The notes below the pieces were generated by a model. It saw only the letters and a list, made by a program, of their open reading frames with translations, had not been told where the DNA came from and did not search any database. A DNA stretch of 64,000 nt from the NCBI GenBank assembly GCA_023399595.1, contig JAEWOR010000060.1:1-64000 (forward strand), read 5' to 3'. The DNA comes from Bacteroidota bacterium (lineage in GTDB: Bacteria > Bacteroidota > Bacteroidia > Flavobacteriales > Weeksellaceae). The number at the start of each line of letters is the position of its first letter. The stretch's first letter is position 1. This document shows positions 18,031-26,360 of this stretch, piece after piece. The translations under genes were made by a program, and so were the position numbers.

Positions 18031-19020
18031 GTGGCAGTAAATAAAAACGCACAAATTCGATATAATGCATTGGATAAATGTTTTTCTAATCCATATAAAA
18101 AATTTTATATCAATAATCTTATTGAATATTGTTCAAATATTCTAACGGAACATTATGTTCAGGAAACCACAGTTTCTAGAAGACAGATTTTTGATGATAT
18201 GGATTTCATGCGAAGTGAAGCGGGTTTTGGCGCGCCTATTGAAAGTATTAAAGATGGAAGAAAAGTATATTATCGTTATTCTGATCCCGAATTTTCTATT
18301 CAGAAATCACCATTAAATCCTAAAGAATTAGATTCGTTGAAGGAAGCATTAGCAACCTTGAGCAGAGTTAATTCGCTTCCTGGGTTCGATTGGGTAGCTG
18401 GTTTACAAACAAAATTACAATCGGGATTAACCCAAGAATCGCAAAATGTACAAATCATCAGTTTCGAAGAAAATGAATTTCTGACAGGTTTAGCATTTCT
18501 CAATCCGCTTTTTCAATTTATTCTGAACCAACAACCTTTATCCGTTTCCTATAAAAGTTTTAAATCAGACAAAGCGTCTATTTTCATTATTTCACCTTAT
18601 TATCTGAAACAATACAACAACCGTTGGTTTATTTTTGGTTGGAATCATGAGCTTCAATTAGTTCAAAATTTAGCTTTAGACAGAATTATTAAAATAGATC
18701 AAGCTAAGGAAATATACAGAACATCCGATATTGATTTCAACGACTATTTTGAGGATATTATTGGAGTGAGCAATGATTTGTCGAAGACAGTGGAAGAGGT
18801 GAGAATAGAACTTACAGAAAATATTATTCCCTATATTCACTCAAAACCCATTCACGGTTCACAGAAAATAAAAGGAAATATTCTTTCTCTACAAGTAAAA
18901 TTGAATTACGAATTGGAGAGTCTAATTCTTTCTTATGGTGAGAATATGAAGGTTCTGGAACCCTTTTCTTTACGTGAAAGTTTGCAACAACGAATTGAAA
19001 AATTGAAAAGTAAGTATTAG
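18031..19020 (+). CDS. WYL-domain transcriptional regulator
   Basis: The 329-aa protein has an N-terminal winged HTH-like part (residues 1-75, including TVSRRQIFDDMDFMRSE). The WYL domain follows at about 150-235 (PLSVSYKSFKS, SPYYLKQYNNRWFIFGW, LALDRI), and then a WCX-like C-terminal extension. WYL regulators often control defence or DNA-damage genes by binding nucleic-acid ligands. This one stands at the left edge of the accessory block before the small ASCH/HIRAN genes and the type I restriction operon, which fits such a role by inference. The start is GTG; no in-frame ATG precedes the conserved part. Confidence 0.85.
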   Translation: MAVNKNAQIRYNALDKCFSNPYKKFYINNLIEYCSNILTEHYVQETTVSRRQIFDDMDFMRSEAGFGAPIESIKDGRKVYYRYSDPEFSIQKSPLNPKELDSLKEALATLSRVNSLPGFDWVAGLQTKLQSGLTQESQNVQIISFEENEFLTGLAFLNPLFQFILNQQPLSVSYKSFKSDKASIFIISPYYLKQYNNRWFIFGWNHELQLVQNLALDRIIKIDQAKEIYRTSDIDFNDYFEDIIGVSNDLSKTVEEVRIELTENIIPYIHSKPIHGSQKIKGNILSLQVKLNYELESLILSYGENMKVLEPFSLRESLQQRIEKLKSKY

Positions 19021-19054
19021 TGCATTTCTACTGCATTGGTTGTTTTCATCTTTG
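19019..19054 (+). repeat. Duplicated promoter-like element, copy 1
   Basis: This 36-nt element begins at the end of the WYL gene and ends in CATCTTTG, one base off the -7 consensus, 20 nt before the ASCH-like gene. It matches the copy at 19595-19630 at 27 of 36 positions, including AGTGCA and CTGCATTG exactly. Confidence 0.65.
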
Positions 19055-19074
19055 CTCTATCAACAATGTAAAAA

Positions 19075-19416
19075 ATGAAAACACCCGACCAACTTTACTT
19101 AGTTCTTACCAAAGAGTGGTTTACAGAAATCCTGGAAGGTAGAAAAAAAGAAGAATATAGAGATTTTACCGATTTTTATATCAATCGTCTTTGTAAGTGC
19201 GATGAAAAAGGGGAAATCATGGACTTTAAGAAATACAAAACCGTAAAATTTCAACTCGGTTACCAAAAAAATGCTCCTCAAATGATTGTGGAAGTATTGG
19301 ATGTTTTTATTGAAACCGATGAAAATGTAAATCCTGAAAATGGAGATTTCCTCACTACAGACAATTGCAATTTCGTAATTGTGTTAGGAGAAATTTTGGA
19401 AAAAAACAACTGCTAA
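19075..19416 (+). CDS. ASCH-like small protein
   Basis: The 113-aa protein opens LVLTKEWFTEILEGRKKEEYRD, which resembles the ASCH domain start (substrate-pocket Lys/Glu/Arg in xGxKxxExR). It continues with VKFQLGYQKNAPQMIVEVLDV, the expected beta-barrel core. ASCH domains bind RNA or modified nucleosides and occur near stress and defence genes. The fold call is by motif only. It is followed after 16 nt by a 51-aa membrane protein and probably shares its transcript. Confidence 0.65.
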   Translation: MKTPDQLYLVLTKEWFTEILEGRKKEEYRDFTDFYINRLCKCDEKGEIMDFKKYKTVKFQLGYQKNAPQMIVEVLDVFIETDENVNPENGDFLTTDNCNFVIVLGEILEKNNC

Positions 19417-19432
19417 AATTTATCAAATTGCC

Positions 19433-19588
19433 ATGCGTAAAACATTTTGGGTTTTGATTAATCTTTTTATTTCATTACCATTATTTGTATTAACATTGGT
19501 ATTTATTTTCTTGCTTTTTGGCCCATGGATACTTTGTTTAGTCATCTTTTATCTGCTATATAAGGCTTTAACGTACCGACAAAAATAA
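19433..19588 (+). CDS. Small membrane protein (51 aa)
   Basis: This short frame encodes 51 residues starting MRKTFWVLINLFIS. Nearly the whole protein is one or two hydrophobic helices (LPLFVLTLVFIFLLFGPW, ILCLVIFYLLY) with a basic tail KALTYRQK. The positive-inside pattern and the 16-nt gap to the ASCH-like gene support a real gene. The function is unknown; small single- or two-helix proteins in such places can be toxins or effectors, but nothing proves it. Confidence 0.6.
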   Translation: MRKTFWVLINLFISLPLFVLTLVFIFLLFGPWILCLVIFYLLYKALTYRQK

Positions 19589-19594
19589 AACATC

Positions 19595-19630
19595 AGTGCA
19601 CTTCCTCTGCATTGCTGTTACTCACCTTTG
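19595..19630 (+). repeat. Duplicated promoter-like element, copy 2
   Basis: This is the second copy of the 36-nt element at 19019-19054, ending in CACCTTTG and lying 25 nt before the HIRAN gene. The same spacing relative to two different genes suggests shared regulation. Confidence 0.65.
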
Positions 19631-19655
19631 AATTATTAATTTAAAATTATATCCG

Positions 19656-19970
19656 ATGAAAAAAGAACATTTATCTCACTTCGACATTGCTGGTTTCACT
19701 TACTATGACGGCGCATTGGCTTTCAAAAATTTGCAAATAGGGACTAAACTAAAATTGAAGATCGACAAAGAAAACAAATATGACCCTCGAGCGGTAGCTA
19801 TTTATTTTGAAAATCACAAACTAGGCTACGTTCCACGTTCAGAGAATCGAATTTTCTACAAATTATTCACTGTAGGATTGCACAAGTTTGTAGAAGCGAG
19901 AATCCAACGTATTTCCAAAGATGCTCATCCCGAAAACCAAATTTCGGTGGTGGTGCATTTAATTAATTAA
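19656..19970 (+). CDS. HIRAN-domain protein
   Basis: The 104-aa protein is a stand-alone HIRAN domain: FDIAGFTYYDGALAF, LKLKIDKENKYDPRAVAIYF, and the hallmark LGYVPRSEN. HIRAN domains bind 3' single-stranded DNA ends; in HLTF/Rad5 this recognises stalled forks. Stand-alone bacterial copies are usually of unknown partner. It has its own copy of the duplicated promoter element, and a long palindrome follows its stop. Confidence 0.85.
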   Translation: MKKEHLSHFDIAGFTYYDGALAFKNLQIGTKLKLKIDKENKYDPRAVAIYFENHKLGYVPRSENRIFYKLFTVGLHKFVEARIQRISKDAHPENQISVVVHLIN

Positions 19971-19983
19971 TCTTTTAACCCTA

Positions 19984-20020
19984 GAAGCCTTGTCAAGGTT
20001 TAAAACCTTGACAAGGCTTC
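19984..20020. repeat. Long palindrome (REP-like or terminator)
   Basis: The arms GAAGCCTTGTCAAGGTTT and AAACCTTGACAAGGCTTC are perfect 18-nt inverses around one base. It lies 13 nt after the HIRAN stop but has no T-run, so it may be a dispersed palindromic repeat that also terminates transcription. Confidence 0.7.
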
Positions 20021-20067
20021 AATCTCTAACCACTTAAAACAAAAATTCAAAACAAAAACTAATAATC

Positions 20068-20637
20068 ATGAAAACTTTATTATTGATCACATCATTATTC
20101 ATTTCTTCAATTGCGTCTGCACAACTGTCACCCAAATTCGAGAATGACACTTTAACCACTTCAACGGGTTTCAAGGTATATGAAGGTTTAGAACTTAAAA
20201 TAGGAACTGGTTCTATGAACGATGGCGACTTTAAATTTATCCGTACCAATGCCAATTCCATGTTTAAATATTCTTCCACAACAGGATACCAAGGTTTGGC
20301 GAATCAGGCGAACTCTTTTCGTAGAGACAATTCGGGGCTCGTTTACAAAGTAAAAAGCATTATGACGCGTGGCAGCAAAAAGAATGGCTATGTGTATTAT
20401 GTGAAAATAGGAAGGGGACTTGTAAATTATGAAGTCGATTTAGAAAATGCAATTAGAGCTGAGGAAATTATTGTTCCCGAGGAGTTTATGCCAAAATCTA
20501 AAAGCCAATCGGTACAGGTTGTGACCACAGAAAGCAAATACGATAAGCTAAAGAAGATTAAAGAATTAAAAGACTCAGGGATTTTATCTGAAGAAGAATT
20601 CGCAAAAGAAAAGGAGAAAATTATGGCTGAAAATTAA
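20068..20637 (+). CDS. Exported protein with C-terminal SHOCT domain
   Basis: The 189-aa protein has a signal peptide (MKTLLLITSLFISSIASAQ), a central beta-rich region without a recognised family, and a C-terminal SHOCT helix pair at about 160-189 (KLKKIKELKDSGILSEEEFAKEK). SHOCT is a short oligomerisation module found at protein ends. It is probably periplasmic or lipid-face associated; the function is unknown. It is flanked by palindromes at 19984 and 20654 and looks like a single-gene unit. Confidence 0.75.
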   Translation: MKTLLLITSLFISSIASAQLSPKFENDTLTTSTGFKVYEGLELKIGTGSMNDGDFKFIRTNANSMFKYSSTTGYQGLANQANSFRRDNSGLVYKVKSIMTRGSKKNGYVYYVKIGRGLVNYEVDLENAIRAEEIIVPEEFMPKSKSQSVQVVTTESKYDKLKKIKELKDSGILSEEEFAKEKEKIMAEN

Positions 20638-20653
20638 AATCTCTAATACCCCC

Positions 20654-20691
20654 AATACTTGTCAAAATTTATATTCTTTTTGACAAGTATT
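20654..20691 (+). terminator. Terminator after the SHOCT gene
   Basis: AATACTTGTCAAAA and TTTTGACAAGTATT form a 14-bp perfect stem around a 10-nt loop, followed by TTTA. The CTTGTCAA core resembles the palindrome at 19984. Confidence 0.7.
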
Positions 20692-20768
20692 TTATAATAT
20701 TCTCAACAATAATTTCATAAAAAATTCCCTGAAAATAGTATATTTACTGAGTTTATTAAAAATACATA

Positions 20769-23700
20769 TTGAAATCAAAATTTTACTTTTTAGAAAGCAA
20801 CTACTCTGAGCTTTATCAAACAGCTCATTTATCAGAAGTTTTGTATTATGTTGATCCCAGTTCTTCCATTTCAAAATCGAGACTTTTTTGTGAGAAACTT
20901 GTAAAACTTATTGCTCATTTCGAAGGTGAAGACCTTTTCGGGAAAAGTCAGTTTGAATCTATTCAGTATTTACATCAAAATGACATTCTTCCCGAAATAG
21001 TAAAAAATATTCTGCACAGAGTTCGCTTGGCGGGAAATAATGCGTCACATGAAGGAATAGGACATCAAGACGATGCATTCGAGGTTTTGCGCAATGTTTA
21101 TACACTTTCGCGATGGTTTTATGAAACTTATGAGAATGATTATATCAGCGATTCTACATACGAATTAGCTCCCCAAGCCGAAGTTCAGGATGTAAAAGAT
21201 CTGACTTCAAAAGTTGAAAAACTTTCTGTTCAAATTCAACAATATGAACAGAAAATTAAAGCTTTGAATGCGTCCAAAGACACCATTTCTAGTCGTCGTA
21301 AAAAAGCTCAAACTTCTGCCAATAAAATAGACTTATCTGAATACGAAACCAGAATTCAAATTATTGATGAGCAACTTCAGCAAGCAGGTTGGGAGTGCGA
21401 TACATCGACCATTAATTACAAAACGCACAAATCTCTTCCCGAAAAAGGAAAAAATAAAGCCATTGCAGAATGGCCTTGTGGAAGCAAATATGCAGATTAT
21501 GCCTTATTTGTAGGCTTGGAACTCATTGGCGTTGTTGAAGCTAAAAAATACGGAACCGATATTTCCACAGATTTACGCCAATCCAAAGTCTATGCTGAAC
21601 ATATTGATGTAAAAGGTGATGGAATTTTATTGGGTAAATGGAATGATTACAAAGTTCCTTTTCTTTTCTCTACTAACGGTAGAAAATACATTGAACAGTT
21701 AAAAACCAAAAGTGGAATTTGGTTTTTGGATATTCGTAAAAATACAAATCATGCTTATCCGCTAAAAGGTTGGTATGCGCCACAAAGTTTAAAAGAATGG
21801 TTTGATAGAAATATTGATGAAGCCAACAATAAGCTTTTGAACAGTGAAACCGATTATCTTTTATCGCCATCAGGATTAAACCTTCGTGAATATCAAATTG
21901 AAGCCATAAAATCTGTAGAGGAAAAAATTATCCATCAACCTGAAGACCGCCGTGCATTAATGGTTATGGCGACAGGAACAGGAAAAACCAGAACTATTAA
22001 TGGTTTAATTTATAGATTAATAAAAGCCAACAGATTCAAAAGAATTTTGTTTTTAACAGACAGAACGCTCTTGGCAACTCAAGCCAGAGATAGCATTAAA
22101 GACAATAAAGTAGAAGCGCAACAATCTTTTTCAGGGATTTATCAATTTGAAGATTTAAAATCTAAATTTCCAGATGCCGATACTCGTTTGCAATTTGCGA
22201 CGGTACAAAGTATGGTAAAAAGAATTTTCTTTTCCGAGGAGCCTTTTACCGTAGATACTTACGATTGCATTATTGTGGACGAAGCGCACAGAGGTTATCA
22301 GCTGGATAAAGAAATGAATGAAGATGATTTCGGAATTAAAAATGAAGAAGATTATGAAGCACAATACCGAAAAGTATTGGATTATTTCGATGCCTATAAA
22401 ATAGGAATGACGGCCACTCCTGCTTTGCACACAAAAGAAATTTTTGGAGATTCTGTTTTTAATTATTCCTACCGACAAGCCGTTATTGATGGTTATTTGG
22501 TGGATCACGAACCGCCATATAATATCGAAACCAAACTGAATACAGAAGGTATTGTTTGGGAAAAAGGTGAAAAACCTAAAGCCTACAATCCAGAATCTGG
22601 AGATATTGAAGAATTAGAAGCTTTAGAAGACGAATTAAAATTTGAAGTAGAACATTTCAACAAACAAGTCTTAAACGATAATTTCAATCGTGTTGTCATA
22701 AAAGAATTAGTACAACATCTAGACCCCGAAAGCCAAGCTAAAACCTTAATTTTTGCAGCAAGAGACAGCCATGCAGATACAATAAAGCAAATGCTTATTG
22801 AAGAATTTAGAAATATTGGAGTAGAAGTTCATCATAATGCTATCGAAAAAATTACAGGAAGCGTATATGACAATGCACAGCTGACCAGAGATTTTAAAAA
22901 TGAACGCTACCCCAATATTGTAGTAACAGTAGATTTACTTACAACGGGAATTGATGTACCTAATATCTGCAACCTTGTTTTTATGCGCAGAATCCGTTCC
23001 CGTATCTTGTTCGAGCAAATGTTGGGACGTGCCACGAGACTAGCTCCAGAAATAGGTAAGGAATATTTCAGAATTTACGATGCCGTACGTTTGTACGAAG
23101 CTTTGGAAGATTATACCCAAATGCAAACCGTGAGCAATCCGTCCTATACTTTTTCACAATTGGTGGAAGAAGCAGAGAAAATTGAAAATGAAGAACGTTT
23201 GCAAAAACAAGTGGAACAAATTGTTGCCAAACTGAGAAGGAAATCTAAAAACCTGCAATCGGAAAGGTTGGAGCATTTTATGATGTATTCCGATGGATTG
23301 GATGTTTCCGGACTCATAGAAAAACTTAAAAATACAGCACCAAACGAAATCCTTTCTTCCTTACAAGAATTAGATAAGCTTTGGAATTTTCTAGATCATT
23401 CGGTGTATTCTCGTAAACCGCAGATTTTTTCAGATCATGATGATGTATTAAAAGATGTTACCCGAGGTTATGGAAAAGCTCAAAAACCCGAAGATTATAT
23501 TGAAGGTTTCAAGAAATTTGTAGACGAAAATGCCAATAAAATCGCTGCCATCAATATCATTAGGACCAAACCTGAAGAACTAGACCGTAAATCTTTGAAA
23601 GAATTAAAACTTCTTTTAGATGAGGCAGGTTACAACGAAACCAGTTTGAACACCGCTTGGAAATCCACCAAAAATGAAGATATCGCTGCCGATATTATTG

Positions 23701-23984
23701 CTTATATTCGCACCCTTTCTTTGGGAACCGATTTGGTTTCTCCTGAACAACGCATCAAAAATGCTATCGCGAAAATGAAACAAAAAAAACAATGGAATGC
23801 CGTACAAACCCGATGGATTGATCGTTTTGAAAAACAATTGCTCGCAGAATCGGTTTTAACCAAACAGGATTTAGACCTTAAACCATTTATAGACGAAGGC
23901 GGATTCAATCGTTTGGATAAAATTTTTAATCACGACCTTTCCAATCTTATTACAGAACTGAATTATAATCTTTATACCGCATAA
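20769..23984 (+). CDS. hsdR: Type I restriction enzyme, R subunit
   Basis: HsdR is the motor and nuclease subunit that translocates and cuts unmethylated DNA. The 1071-aa protein has an N-terminal DUF4145-like part (1-130) and a coiled coil at about 145-195. The HSDR_N nuclease core is at about 240-260 (D in KYADYALF, then VVEAKKYG). Helicase motifs are Walker A MATGTGKTRT near 400, DEAHRGY near 503, GMTATPALHT, and VTVDLLTTGIDVP with ILFEQMLGRATR. The C-terminal EcoEI_R_C-like region completes it. The start is TTG: MKSKFYFLESNY begins the conserved part and no ATG fits. The GxxExxY gene starts 2 nt after its stop. Confidence 0.95.
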   Translation: MKSKFYFLESNYSELYQTAHLSEVLYYVDPSSSISKSRLFCEKLVKLIAHFEGEDLFGKSQFESIQYLHQNDILPEIVKNILHRVRLAGNNASHEGIGHQDDAFEVLRNVYTLSRWFYETYENDYISDSTYELAPQAEVQDVKDLTSKVEKLSVQIQQYEQKIKALNASKDTISSRRKKAQTSANKIDLSEYETRIQIIDEQLQQAGWECDTSTINYKTHKSLPEKGKNKAIAEWPCGSKYADYALFVGLELIGVVEAKKYGTDISTDLRQSKVYAEHIDVKGDGILLGKWNDYKVPFLFSTNGRKYIEQLKTKSGIWFLDIRKNTNHAYPLKGWYAPQSLKEWFDRNIDEANNKLLNSETDYLLSPSGLNLREYQIEAIKSVEEKIIHQPEDRRALMVMATGTGKTRTINGLIYRLIKANRFKRILFLTDRTLLATQARDSIKDNKVEAQQSFSGIYQFEDLKSKFPDADTRLQFATVQSMVKRIFFSEEPFTVDTYDCIIVDEAHRGYQLDKEMNEDDFGIKNEEDYEAQYRKVLDYFDAYKIGMTATPALHTKEIFGDSVFNYSYRQAVIDGYLVDHEPPYNIETKLNTEGIVWEKGEKPKAYNPESGDIEELEALEDELKFEVEHFNKQVLNDNFNRVVIKELVQHLDPESQAKTLIFAARDSHADTIKQMLIEEFRNIGVEVHHNAIEKITGSVYDNAQLTRDFKNERYPNIVVTVDLLTTGIDVPNICNLVFMRRIRSRILFEQMLGRATRLAPEIGKEYFRIYDAVRLYEALEDYTQMQTVSNPSYTFSQLVEEAEKIENEERLQKQVEQIVAKLRRKSKNLQSERLEHFMMYSDGLDVSGLIEKLKNTAPNEILSSLQELDKLWNFLDHSVYSRKPQIFSDHDDVLKDVTRGYGKAQKPEDYIEGFKKFVDENANKIAAINIIRTKPEELDRKSLKELKLLLDEAGYNETSLNTAWKSTKNEDIAADIIAYIRTLSLGTDLVSPEQRIKNAIAKMKQKKQWNAVQTRWIDRFEKQLLAESVLTKQDLDLKPFIDEGGFNRLDKIFNHDLSNLITELNYNLYTA

Positions 23985-23986
23985 AC

Positions 23987-24367
23987 ATGAATACTGAAAA
24001 TGATTTATCCTATCTTATAAGAGGAGCTATTTTTAAAGTTTATGCTACTTTAGGACCTGGTTTGTTAGAATCGGTTTATGTTGCAGCACTTTCTTATGAA
24101 TTAAAATCAAATGGATTGGAAGTAAAAACGGAAGTTCCTATACCTGTTCATTATGAAGATATAAAATTAGAAGTAGGATTTCGTATGGATATTTTGGTGG
24201 ATAATAAAGTAATTATAGAAGTGAAATCAGTTGAAAACTTGGCGGAAGTTCACCATAAACAAGTCATTACCTATTTAAAATTAAGCCATTTAAAATTAGG
24301 AATATTAGTGAACTTCAATGTTGAAAATATCAATTCAGGAATATTTAGAAAAGTAAATGGACTGTAG
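23987..24367 (+). CDS. GxxExxY-family protein (PD-(D/E)XK-like)
   Basis: The 126-aa protein carries the family hallmark GLLESVY (GxxExxY) near residue 29. A Cas4-like PD-(D/E)XK core follows: VGFRMDILVDNKVIIEVKSV supplies the Asp and Glu-x-Lys, and HHKQVITYLKLS follows. Members are small proteins, common in Bacteroidetes, of unproven function and often close to CGCAGA-type DNA repeats (my recollection, not checked). Here the gene is coupled to hsdR by a 2-nt gap, and a repeat array of exactly that kind starts 6 nt after its stop. The link between protein and repeat is inference. Confidence 0.9.
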   Translation: MNTENDLSYLIRGAIFKVYATLGPGLLESVYVAALSYELKSNGLEVKTEVPIPVHYEDIKLEVGFRMDILVDNKVIIEVKSVENLAEVHHKQVITYLKLSHLKLGILVNFNVENINSGIFRKVNGL

Positions 24368-24373
24368 ATATTT

Positions 24374-24888
24374 CCCGCAGAATGCGCGGAATTGCGCAGA
24401 ATAATTTAAAAGAAAGCTCTGCGAAAGTCTGTGAGTTCAGTGGGAGAAAAAATAGCCCGCAGAAAACGCGGAACAGCGCAGAATTATTTTAAAGAAACCT
24501 CTGCGAAACTCTGTGAGTTCAGTGGGAGAAAAAATAGCCCGCAGAAAACGCAGAACAGCGCAGAATTATTTTAAAGAAACCTCTGCGGAACTCTGCGAGA
24601 TTAGCGGAGAAAATATTTCCTGCAGAATACGCAGAAATACGCAGAATAATTTAAAGAAACCTCTGCGAAAATCTGCGAGCTCAGCGGGAGGAAAAAATTA
24701 TCCCGCAGAAAACGCGGAATTGCGCAGAATTATTTTAAAGAAATCTCTGCGGAAGTCTGCGAGATTAGTGGAGAAAATATTTCCCGCAGAAAACGCGGAA
24801 TTGCGCAGAAGAATTTTAAGAAATCTCTGCGGAAGTCTGCGAGATCTGCGGGAGAAAAAAATAACAGGATAAATAAATCAGCGGGAGA
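24374..24888. repeat. Hairpin-repeat array A (about 81-bp period)
   Basis: This holds about six ~81-bp units. Each unit has one arm beginning CCCGCAGAAAACGCGGAA and ending GCGCAGA, an AT-rich spacer near TAATTTAAAGAAACC, and an opposite arm TCTGCGGAAATCTGCGAG ending in GCGGGAG. The array opens with a lone left arm and closes with a lone right arm, giving five complete hairpins between. Each arm holds three CGCRGA-type hexamers about 9-10 nt apart. It fills the gap between the GxxExxY gene and hsdM. Frames open across it reflect its near multiple-of-three period, not a gene. Confidence 0.92.
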
Positions 24889-24908
24889 AAGAACCCCAAA
24901 AATAAACT

Positions 24909-26360
24909 ATGAGTGCACAAGAAATAGCCAATAAACTATGGAACCTTTGTAATGTCCTTCGGGATGATGGCGTTACCTATCACCAATACCTTAACGAACT
25001 TACTTTTATACTTTTCCTAAAACTTTCGGAAGTAAAAGGTTTTGCAACAGATTTCCCTGAAGAATACCGTTGGGCAAAATTTGTTGAAGAAACCGACAAT
25101 GTAAAAGCATTTAATCTTTATCGTGAGTTTTTGGCTACCGTTTCCGATAAAACTTCAAGCCCTGCCGTAAAAGAAATTTATACCAACGCTTCTACAACCC
25201 TTACCAAACCTGTAAACTTCAATACTTTGGTGCAGGCGATAGATAAGCTTGATTGGTACGAAGAAAATGACCGCGATGTGATGGGCGACATCTACGAATC
25301 TTTGCTCGAGAAAAACGCCAACGAAAAAAAATCGGGTGCCGGACAATACTTTACACCGCGTCCTTTAATTAACGTTATGGTAAAACTGATGGCTCCAAAA
25401 GTAGGTGAAAAATGGAACGATCCCGCATGCGGAACCTTTGGCTTTCTAATTTCTGCAGACCATTATCTAAAAGAAAAAACCGATAATTATTTTGATTTAG
25501 ATACCCAACAGCGGGCTTTTCAGGAAAATGAAGCCTTCTCGGGTGTAGAACTCGTTGCCGATGCGCACCGTTTGGCGTTGATGAATGCACGTTTGCACGG
25601 TATGGAAAGCAGAATTCTTTTGGGCGACACCCTTACCGATCTCGGAAAAAACCTGAAAGGTTACGATGGTGTTTTGGCAAATCCTCCTTTTGGAACCAAA
25701 AAAGGTGGCGAAAGACCTACCCGCGACGACCTTACTTTCCTTACCAGCAATAAGCAGCTCAACTTTTTGCAACATATTTACAGAAGTCTGAAACCGGGTG
25801 GAAGAGCCGCCGTGGTGTTGCCCGATAATGTTTTGTTTGAAGATGGCGACGGACAGCGCATCCGTAAAGACCTTATGGAAAAATGCAACCTGCACACCAT
25901 TTTGCGTTTGCCAACAGGGATTTTTTATGCTGCAGGTGTAAAAACCAATGTGCTGTTTTTTACCCGAGGCCTAAAAGACGAAGCCCAAACCCAAAATATT
26001 TGGTATTACGATATGCGTACCAATATGCCGAGCTATGGGAAACGTACGCCTTTTACCGAAAAAGCTTTCGATGATTTTGTGAAAGCCTATTCGGGTGGCG
26101 TTTCTGCAGAAAATTTAATGGAGTATGATGGTGCAATAAACGAAACCCAAAGACAAAATATAACTGACGAACGTTGGCAAATGATTTCCCGAGAAAGCAT
26201 TGCCGCTAAAAACCATTCTTTGGATTTGGGATTAATAGCTGATGAATCGTTGACCAATGCTGAAGATTTGGGCGAACCTATTGATATTGCTAATGAGGCT
26301 TTAACGGAAATCTTAGCCATACAAACCGAATTGCAAAACCTGATTAAAGAATTGAATTAA
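24909..26360 (+). CDS. hsdM: Type I restriction enzyme, M subunit
   Basis: HsdM is the adenine-N6 methyltransferase subunit that modifies the host site and joins HsdS and HsdR. The 483-aa protein has the N-terminal HsdM_N helical domain (1-140), the SAM-binding motif NDPACGTFGFL at about 170-180, and the catalytic motif IV NPPFGTKKGG near 258. GQYFTPRPLINVMVKL precedes motif I as usual. The C-terminal helices match N6_Mtase families. It is in line with hsdR and hsdS but separated from both by the repeat arrays. Confidence 0.96.
   Translation: MSAQEIANKLWNLCNVLRDDGVTYHQYLNELTFILFLKLSEVKGFATDFPEEYRWAKFVEETDNVKAFNLYREFLATVSDKTSSPAVKEIYTNASTTLTKPVNFNTLVQAIDKLDWYEENDRDVMGDIYESLLEKNANEKKSGAGQYFTPRPLINVMVKLMAPKVGEKWNDPACGTFGFLISADHYLKEKTDNYFDLDTQQRAFQENEAFSGVELVADAHRLALMNARLHGMESRILLGDTLTDLGKNLKGYDGVLANPPFGTKKGGERPTRDDLTFLTSNKQLNFLQHIYRSLKPGGRAAVVLPDNVLFEDGDGQRIRKDLMEKCNLHTILRLPTGIFYAAGVKTNVLFFTRGLKDEAQTQNIWYYDMRTNMPSYGKRTPFTEKAFDDFVKAYSGGVSAENLMEYDGAINETQRQNITDERWQMISRESIAAKNHSLDLGLIADESLTNAEDLGEPIDIANEALTEILAIQTELQNLIKELN

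Noticed and set aside
24513..24872. Open frame of 119 codons within repeat array A
   Set aside because: The translation is a repeated KK..LRKSASSAGGK-type pattern produced by the ~81-bp repeat, whose period is a multiple of three. It has no independent start context and matches the repeat exactly.
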